Of a stretch of DNA of 10,006 nucleotides, positions 6,015 to 10,006 are shown one piece after another. Where the stretch lies: positions 1 to 10,006 of the forward strand of contig DUZI01000042.1 of assembly GCA_013349595.1 (NCBI GenBank). The letters are read 5' to 3'. Position 1 is the first letter of the stretch. Each line of letters opens with the position of its first letter. Under the pieces are notes generated by a model. That model saw only the letters and a list, made by a program, of their open reading frames with translations. It had not been told where the DNA came from and did not search any database. The position numbers and the translations under genes were made by a program. Source of the DNA: Nitrospirota bacterium (GTDB lineage: Bacteria > Nitrospirota > Thermodesulfovibrionia > Thermodesulfovibrionales > Dissulfurispiraceae).

Positions 6015-7904
6015 ATCAATATTATTCAAGAAGGTGCAGTCAAAGGATTATCACCGCAAGACTTTCAAAGGCTGATTAATTCTCCAGAAGTAATAGCAAT
6101 AAAGGTTGATGGACAACTAAAAGACCTATCCGAAATAACAGAGATAAATCCTGAAGTTCCAGTAGAGTTTATAACTATTAATTCAAAAGAGGCCCTCCAT
6201 ATCTACCGCCATAGTGCCTCCCATATACTCGCCCATGCGGTAAAGGAGTTATATAAAGACGCAAATTTTGCCATTGGACCATCAACCGATGAAGGTTTTT
6301 ACTATGATATTGACATGTCTCATACCCTATCACCTGAGGACTTGGTTCAAATAGAGAAAAAGATGACTGAGATAATAAAGTCAAATTCACCTTTTGTAAA
6401 AAAGAAGTTAAGACGAAAAGATGCCATTGAGTTTTTTAAAGCAAGACAAGAACCTTATAAGGTTGAATTGTTACAAGAGATAAATGATGATGAAGTGACT
6501 ATTTATGATGAGAATGGTTTTATTGACCTGTGCAGAGGTCCGCACATATCAAAGACGGGAAGGATAAAGGCTTTTAAACTTTTAAGCATTGCAGGTGCCT
6601 ATTGGCGTGGTGATGAAAAAAACAAGATGTTACAGCGTATCTATGGGACTGCCTTTTTTACAAAAGAAGAGTTAAAGGCATACCTTGATTATCTTGAAGA
6701 GGTCAAAAGGCGTGACCACAGAAAAATAGCAAAAGAATTAGACCTTTTCAGTATCAATGATGATATTGGTCCAGGGCTTATTCTTTGGCATCCAGCAGGT
6801 GCTATTATTAGAAAAACAATTGAGGATTTCTGGCGTGAAGAACATATCAAGGCAGATTATCAAATACTTTACACCCCCCACATAGCAAGGCTTAACTTGT
6901 GGCAAACAAGCGGTCACCTTGATTTTTACAAAGACAACATGTATTCACCAATGGATATTGATGATATCAGTTATGAGATAAAGCCTATGAACTGTCCGTT
7001 TCATATATCAATTTACAAAAGTTCACTTAAGAGCTACAGACAACTCCCCATCAGATATGCAGAACTCGGTACAGTCTATCGTTATGAAAGGTCAGGTGTG
7101 CTTCACGGGTTGATGAGGGTAAGGGGATTTACACAAGATGATGCCCACATCTTTTGCAGAGAAGACCAACTTGAACAGGAGATACTAAAAATCCTTGACT
7201 TTACAATATTTATACTCAAGACCTTTGGGTTTTCTTCTTACAACATTTATTTATCAACGAGACCTGAAAAGTATGTTGGCTCCCTTGAAAATTGGCAAAA
7301 GGCAACTTCTGCGCTCAGCAAGGCACTTGATTTAAAGGGATTACAATACGAAATTGACCAAGGTGAAGGCGTATTTTACGGCCCAAAGATTGATATTAAA
7401 ATCAAAGACTCCCTCAATAGATCTTGGCAGTGTAGCACCATCCAAGTAGATTTCAATCTCCCCGAGAGATTTGATATTACCTATAGAGGTTCTGATGGCA
7501 AATCTCACAGACCTATAATGATACACAGGGCTTTGATGGGTTCCCTTGAGAGATTTTTTGGTGTATTAACAGAACATTATGCAGGTGCCTTCCCGCTTTG
7601 GCTCTCACCAGTTCAGGCAATAGTCCTAACTATATCAGAAAAGGTCAATGACTTTGCTATGGAAATTACTAATCACTTAAAACAAAAGAATATCCGTATA
7701 GAACTCAATAATGAAAATGAAAAGATAGGCTTTAAGATTAGAGAGGCAACACTAAGGAAGATACCCTATCTCGTAATTATTGGTGAAAAAGAAGCTAATG
7801 ACAAGGTCATAACAATTCGTATCAGAAATGGCAATAACATGCCACCTATGACCGTAGAGGACTTTGCTAATCTATTAACTAAACAAATAATCAACAAAGA
7901 ATAA
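6015..7904 (+). CDS. thrS: Threonyl-tRNA synthetase (probable ATC start)
   Basis: A cytoplasmic class IIa synthetase that charges tRNA-Thr and edits Ser-tRNA-Thr. From the ATC start it is 629 residues (E. coli 642). Domains: a rather diverged TGS region (about 1-60), the editing domain with HxxxH (H66, H70) and CRGPH (C173, H177), the catalytic core, and the anticodon-binding domain (about 530-629). The zinc ligands C327 (PMNCPF), H378 (DDAHIF) and H504 (MIHRA) have the same spacing as in E. coli (51 and 126 residues). Motif 2 is in RYERSGVLHGLMRVRGFTQ-type sequence. An upstream TTG at 5982 would add 11 residues, but it lies before the predicted transcript start and before AGGAGG. Starting at ATC gives MNIIQEG, which lines up with the usual INITLPDG start of the TGS domain. 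infC follows. Confidence 0.93.
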   Translation: MNIIQEGAVKGLSPQDFQRLINSPEVIAIKVDGQLKDLSEITEINPEVPVEFITINSKEALHIYRHSASHILAHAVKELYKDANFAIGPSTDEGFYYDIDMSHTLSPEDLVQIEKKMTEIIKSNSPFVKKKLRRKDAIEFFKARQEPYKVELLQEINDDEVTIYDENGFIDLCRGPHISKTGRIKAFKLLSIAGAYWRGDEKNKMLQRIYGTAFFTKEELKAYLDYLEEVKRRDHRKIAKELDLFSINDDIGPGLILWHPAGAIIRKTIEDFWREEHIKADYQILYTPHIARLNLWQTSGHLDFYKDNMYSPMDIDDISYEIKPMNCPFHISIYKSSLKSYRQLPIRYAELGTVYRYERSGVLHGLMRVRGFTQDDAHIFCREDQLEQEILKILDFTIFILKTFGFSSYNIYLSTRPEKYVGSLENWQKATSALSKALDLKGLQYEIDQGEGVFYGPKIDIKIKDSLNRSWQCSTIQVDFNLPERFDITYRGSDGKSHRPIMIHRALMGSLERFFGVLTEHYAGAFPLWLSPVQAIVLTISEKVNDFAMEITNHLKQKNIRIELNNENEKIGFKIREATLRKIPYLVIIGEKEANDKVITIRIRNGNNMPPMTVEDFANLLTKQIINKE

Positions 7905-7925
7905 AAAAAACAAGGAGGTGGGAGT

Positions 7926-8426
7926 ATAAACAGGGATATCAAGGCAAATGAAGGTATTAAGGCAAAGGAAGTTCGTCTAATTGATGAAAATGGCAAACAA
8001 TTAGGCTTAATTCCCATAAGAGAAGCCATAAATATGGCAAAGGAAAGGGGCTATGACCTCGTAGAGGTAGCATCAAACACAACCCCACCTGTTTGTAAGA
8101 TTATGGACTTTGGAAAGTATAAATATCAGATGAGTAAGAAACAGTCTTCAAAAAAGACATCGGATATTAAGGAAATAAAGATAAGACCTCAGATTACTGA
8201 CCATGACTTGCAATTAAAGGTTAAAAACATTAGGCGATTCCTTGATGATGGTGACAAGGCAAAGGTTACGATGTTTTTTAAAGGCAGAGAAGTCGTAAGG
8301 CCGGATATGGGAATGAAGGTGTTTACAAAGATAATTGAACTGATGGAGGGGAAGTTTCTTGTAGAACATCAGCCAAAGCTTGAGGGAAATCAAATAACTA
8401 TGGTAATAGTACCAAGTAGCAAATAA
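7926..8426 (+). CDS. infC: Translation initiation factor IF-3 (ATA start)
   Basis: IF3 binds the 30S subunit, keeps 50S off and proofreads start-codon choice. The protein is 166 residues from an ATA codon at 7926, placed 7 bases after AGGAGG (7913-7918, within AAGGAGGTG). The reading frame upstream of the first ATG (8034) encodes an essential part of the N-domain, with NRDIKANEGIKAKEVRLID and then the GLIPIREA segment. An ATG start would therefore remove 36 conserved residues. The N-domain continues with LVEVASN and PPVCKIMDFGKYKYQ. A lysine-rich linker follows, then the C-domain with IKEIKIRPQITDHDL, KAKVTMFFKGRE and the end VIVPSSK. Rare AUU/AUA/AUC starts in infC are the known basis of IF3 autoregulation. 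It lies 21 bases after thrS and 24 before rpmI. Confidence 0.95.
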   Translation: MNRDIKANEGIKAKEVRLIDENGKQLGLIPIREAINMAKERGYDLVEVASNTTPPVCKIMDFGKYKYQMSKKQSSKKTSDIKEIKIRPQITDHDLQLKVKNIRRFLDDGDKAKVTMFFKGREVVRPDMGMKVFTKIIELMEGKFLVEHQPKLEGNQITMVIVPSSK

Positions 8427-8450
8427 TCATAAATTGAAAGGAGCCAATAA

Positions 8451-8651
8451 ATGCCTAAGATTAAGACTCATCGGGGTGCAGCAAAGAGATTTAAGGTGAC
8501 TGGTACTGGTAAGATTAAAAGAAATAAAGCTTACAGAAGACACCTATTGACCTCTAAAAATGCTAAACGGGGAAGACAGCTCAGAAATCCAGCCTATGTT
8601 GATGAGACACAAGAGAAAAATATAAAGATGTTACTACCCTATTTGGTTTAA
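8451..8651 (+). CDS. rpmI: 50S ribosomal protein bL35
   Basis: A small basic large-subunit protein of 66 residues, full length for the family. It opens MPKIKTHRGAAKRFKVTGTG and continues with the conserved KIKRNKAYRRHLLTSKNAKR. AAAGGAG (8437-8443) stands 7 bases before the ATG. It follows infC in the usual thrS-infC-rpmI order. The normal next gene, rplT (bL20), is not present: a tRNA promoter begins only 7 bases after the stop. Confidence 0.97.
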   Translation: MPKIKTHRGAAKRFKVTGTGKIKRNKAYRRHLLTSKNAKRGRQLRNPAYVDETQEKNIKMLLPYLV

Positions 8652-8658
8652 GTCAACT

Positions 8659-8688
8659 TTGCTTAATATTATCTCACTTTGATATAAT
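8659..8688 (+). promoter_or_regulatory. Promoter of tRNA-Met
   Basis: A perfect TATAAT at 8683-8688 carries an extended -10 (TGA just before it). A weak -35, TTGCTT (8659-8664), lies 18 bases upstream. The start would be near 8695, about 11 bases before the mature tRNA 5' end. The strength of the -10 suggests independent transcription of the tRNA. Confidence 0.7.
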
Positions 8689-8705
8689 TAACGTCCCTTT
8701 TTAAA

Positions 8706-8779
8706 GGCGGTGTAGCTCAGTCGGTTAGAGCATGCGGCTCATATCCGCAGTGTCCGGGGTTCAAATCCCTGCACCGCCA
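8706..8779 (+). tRNA. tRNA-Met, elongator type (anticodon CAT)
   Basis: The cloverleaf has acceptor GGCGGTG/CACCGCC, D-arm AGCTCAGTCGGTTAGAGC, anticodon stem TGCGG/CCGCA around CTCATAT (anticodon CAT), T-loop GGTTCAAATCC and discriminator A. CCA is not encoded. The paired G1-C72 and the lack of three G-C pairs in the anticodon stem rule out initiator tRNA. A CAT tRNA could also be Ile2 (lysidine-modified), but the acceptor and anticodon arms look like elongator Met. Confidence 0.92.
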
Positions 8780-8840
8780 TTTGTACTCTGTTTTTAATAA
8801 ACCCAAATTACAAATTCTACAAAGCATATTTCAATACTGC

Positions 8841-9231
8841 ATGAAAATGAAGCCCTCCATTGGAATCAGCACCATTAAAGAAATTATCAACAATGGCTAT
8901 CCAAAAATAACGATAGGAAGGGCTGTTTCTGGCTTTTTATAATTGACAAATTTTATTTATAATTTTGATTTATACATTTAAGACAATGCCTTATGACAAA
9001 ACCCTAGGAACTTTTTTTATAAGGTGTCGTATAAAAATTCCCTTCCTATCTTACTTGCTGATTTTATTAAGCTTTTTAGTTCTATCGCCGATTTTGGGAA
9101 ATCCTTATTTGTTGACACATTTAAAGAAGCCTTTGAAGACAATAAAGAACTATTCAAAGGGTTATATTTATGATAAATGGGAATGGGAAATTAAATATCC
9201 CGTAATACACATAAACCTTTCAGATGGTCGA
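8841..9231 (+). pseudogene. Remnant of an AAA-ATPase-like gene (PF09820 type) interrupted by repeat copy B
   Basis: The reading frame from ATG 8841 begins MKMKPSIGISTIKEIINNGY, resembling the IGIS-F-KEI-NGY start of AAA-ATPase_like/PD-(D/E)XK proteins. It then runs into repeat copy B and stops at 8940. On the far side, the frame from 9096 reads GKSLFVDTFKEAFEDNK and ELFKGLY, stopping at 9171. A shift near 9160 continues as YIYDKWEWEIKYPVIHINL to about 9225. These are the Walker A end (RRFGKS in relatives) and the following conserved segment of that family. The last bases of the repeat (CGCCGATTTTGGG) could be a frameshifted RRFG codon stretch. The rest of the protein is missing. The long open frame 8965-9303 is a chance frame through this debris. 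The family call rests on remembered motif patterns. Confidence 0.65.
8904..9098 (-). repeat. Inverted repeat copy B (~195 bp), MITE-like
   Basis: The reverse complement of this stretch matches 5737-5932 almost base for base. Its core is bounded by GATAGGAAGGG (8912-8922) and CCCTTCCTATC (9040-9050), 139 bp. It lies within the remnant of the ATPase gene. Identity stops sharply at both ends, although GGATAGCCATTG (complement of 8892-8903) weakly recalls GATAGGCATTG just outside copy A. Confidence 0.85.
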
Positions 9232-9612
9232 TCAAATAACAAGGTCATTCAACATTTTAGTCGATACAAGCGCATTCTTCCTGTCATAAAGTTTCACAAC
9301 TGATACTTTACCTGTATGTATCTACAAATGTCTGCTGAATACCCTAACCTGTCCGTAAGCAGGCTTATCACTTACCATTACGCAAACTGCCTCCTCAATT
9401 TCCAACAATACCCCGTCTTTTATACTTGCTTTTTTTACTGCTTACCTCGTGAAGGACTAATTTTCTACCAATCTCATAAAGTTCCTTAAACAGGTAAACA
9501 ATGTCCCGAAAATACTCAAATACCCTTTTTAAGCCTCAAATAAATTGTCAATAAGCCTTGACAACTCCAATAATCCAAGCTTGTTCTTAATAATTTTTTG
9601 CTCAGTTGTCAT
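9232..9612 (-). pseudogene. Decayed IS481-type transposase
   Basis: On the minus strand an ATG at 9612, preceded by AAGGAG (9621-9626), opens MTTEQKIIKNKLGLLELSRL, the characteristic start of a group of IS481-family transposases with an N-terminal helix-turn-helix. The frame stops after 27 codons. Pieces in other frames continue the protein: FKELYEIG, LHEVSSKK, IEEAV and PAYGQVRV. The sequence then jumps directly to QQTFVDTY and KVSVVKLYDRKNALV...MLNDLVI, part of the DDE catalytic domain. The stretch normally between these parts is deleted, and the remaining C-terminus is missing. Several frameshifts and stops make it non-functional. Its end at 9232 abuts the convergent ATPase remnant. The family name is by recognition of these motifs. 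Confidence 0.75.
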
Positions 9613-9866
9613 CTGACCTTCTCCTTTATATGTTTTTATAGATTGTTAGAGGATGTCTAAAGTTTTAGTGTTGACCCAGTCATGTGCAATTTAAAGAAGA
9701 AAATAAAATTCGACGGTGTTAATGGTTATTAATTCTGTAGATAAATATAAGTATGATTATTAAGTAAAATAGAAAAGCAAAGAAAACTCCATAAGAATTT
9801 AGTAAGATTATACTTAACAAAAATACAATGTGGTCATAAATTACCTTGTTTACCATAAAAATTTAA
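9613..9866. other. AT-rich gap with no gene; possible IS end
   Basis: No coding frame, RNA gene or terminator is supported on either strand. The part nearest the transposase remnant includes GGATGTCTAAAGTTTTAG then GTGTTGACCCAGTCATGTGC (about 9653-9689). This may be the left terminal sequence of the IS481-type element, since it lies about 40-75 bases before the transposase start. The matching right end was not found, so this is only a suggestion. The rest is simple AT-rich sequence. Confidence 0.4.
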
Positions 9867-10006
9867 TTAAAAAAGAAGACTGTTGTCATTTAAGACCTCT
9901 TTGGCAAGGGCAATATAAGCCTGTGTGCCGGGTGCGTTAGGAGCGTAAATGACTGCTGGTTTACCATAACTTGGAGACTCTGCGAGTATTATGTTCCTTG
10001 GTATTA
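9867..10006 (-). CDS. ParA/Soj-family ATPase, C-terminal end (gene runs off the right edge)
   Basis: The last 45 residues of a ParA/Soj-type chromosome or plasmid partitioning ATPase, reading IPRNIILAESPSYGKPAVIY followed by APNAPGTQAYIALAKEVL and stop TAA at 9867-9869. The pattern IPRN--L-E-PS-GKP---Y-----G--AY--LA-EV is the usual end of chromosomal ParA/Soj proteins. ParA proteins use ATP to move or position ParB-bound DNA. The catalytic P-loop half lies outside the window, so integrity cannot be judged. No parB/spo0J follows downstream in this window; instead there is a gene-free gap and IS debris. Confidence 0.85.
   Translation of the reverse strand, partial: IPRNIILAESPSYGKPAVIYAPNAPGTQAYIALAKEVLNDNSLLF

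Noticed and set aside
8034..8426. infC beginning at ATG 8034
   Set aside because: This would delete conserved N-domain residues that are encoded in frame from ATA 7926 behind a strong Shine-Dalgarno.
8965..9303. A 112-codon plus-strand frame
   Set aside because: It starts inside repeat copy B and passes through ATPase remnant and transposase debris. Only its middle segment resembles a real protein, and that is better explained as part of the pseudogene.
1..10006. CRISPR array or dedicated defence system
   Set aside because: No regularly spaced direct repeats and no cas or toxin-antitoxin genes were seen; the only repeats are the inverted pair.

Overview
The window is AT-rich chromosomal DNA from a Gram-negative bacterium, probably an anaerobe. 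Evidence for the outer membrane is an RlpA-type lipoprotein with a lipobox, a double-psi barrel and a SPOR domain. Evidence for anaerobic-style metabolism is a polytopic polyferredoxin with about six [4Fe-4S] sites. AspRS carries His31 and a Pro-Glu-Gly segment typical of the non-discriminating enzyme. The gene content would suit the Thermodesulfobacteriota ('deltaproteobacteria') or Nitrospirota, but that placement is inference and not proven by the sequence.

Left end (1-549, minus strand): the start of tuf (EF-Tu), preceded by four tRNA genes in transcription order Thr(TGT), Tyr(GTA), Gly(TCC), Thr(GGT). This is the same order as the E. coli thrU-tyrU-glyT-thrT-tufB operon. A good sigma70-type promoter lies just upstream, back to back with aspS.

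680-5735 (plus strand): a tightly packed cluster of aspS, a NapH/NapG-like fused iron-sulfur membrane protein, rlmN and an rlpA-like lipoprotein gene, with gaps of 0 to 7 bases. These are probably co-transcribed and translationally coupled.

5736-8779 (plus strand): the translation operon thrS-infC-rpmI, followed by an elongator tRNA-Met gene with its own promoter. Neither thrS nor infC appears to start at ATG. infC starts at ATA, the rare-start situation known for IF3 autoregulation. thrS probably starts at ATC, just after an AGGAGG and just downstream of its promoter. rplT, which normally follows rpmI, is missing here.

The thrS-infC-rpmI-tRNA-Met block is bracketed by two nearly identical copies (about 96%) of a ~196-bp sequence in opposite orientation (5737-5932 and 8904-9098). 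Each copy contains a ~140-bp core with 11-bp terminal inverted repeats, so it looks like a MITE or IS-derived relic.

Right end (8780-10006): a decay zone. It holds fragments of a PF09820-type AAA-ATPase gene with repeat copy B lodged in it, then a convergent, frameshifted and internally deleted IS481-type transposase remnant, then AT-rich DNA with no gene. Last is the C-terminal end of a ParA/Soj-family ATPase on the minus strand, with no parB downstream of it.
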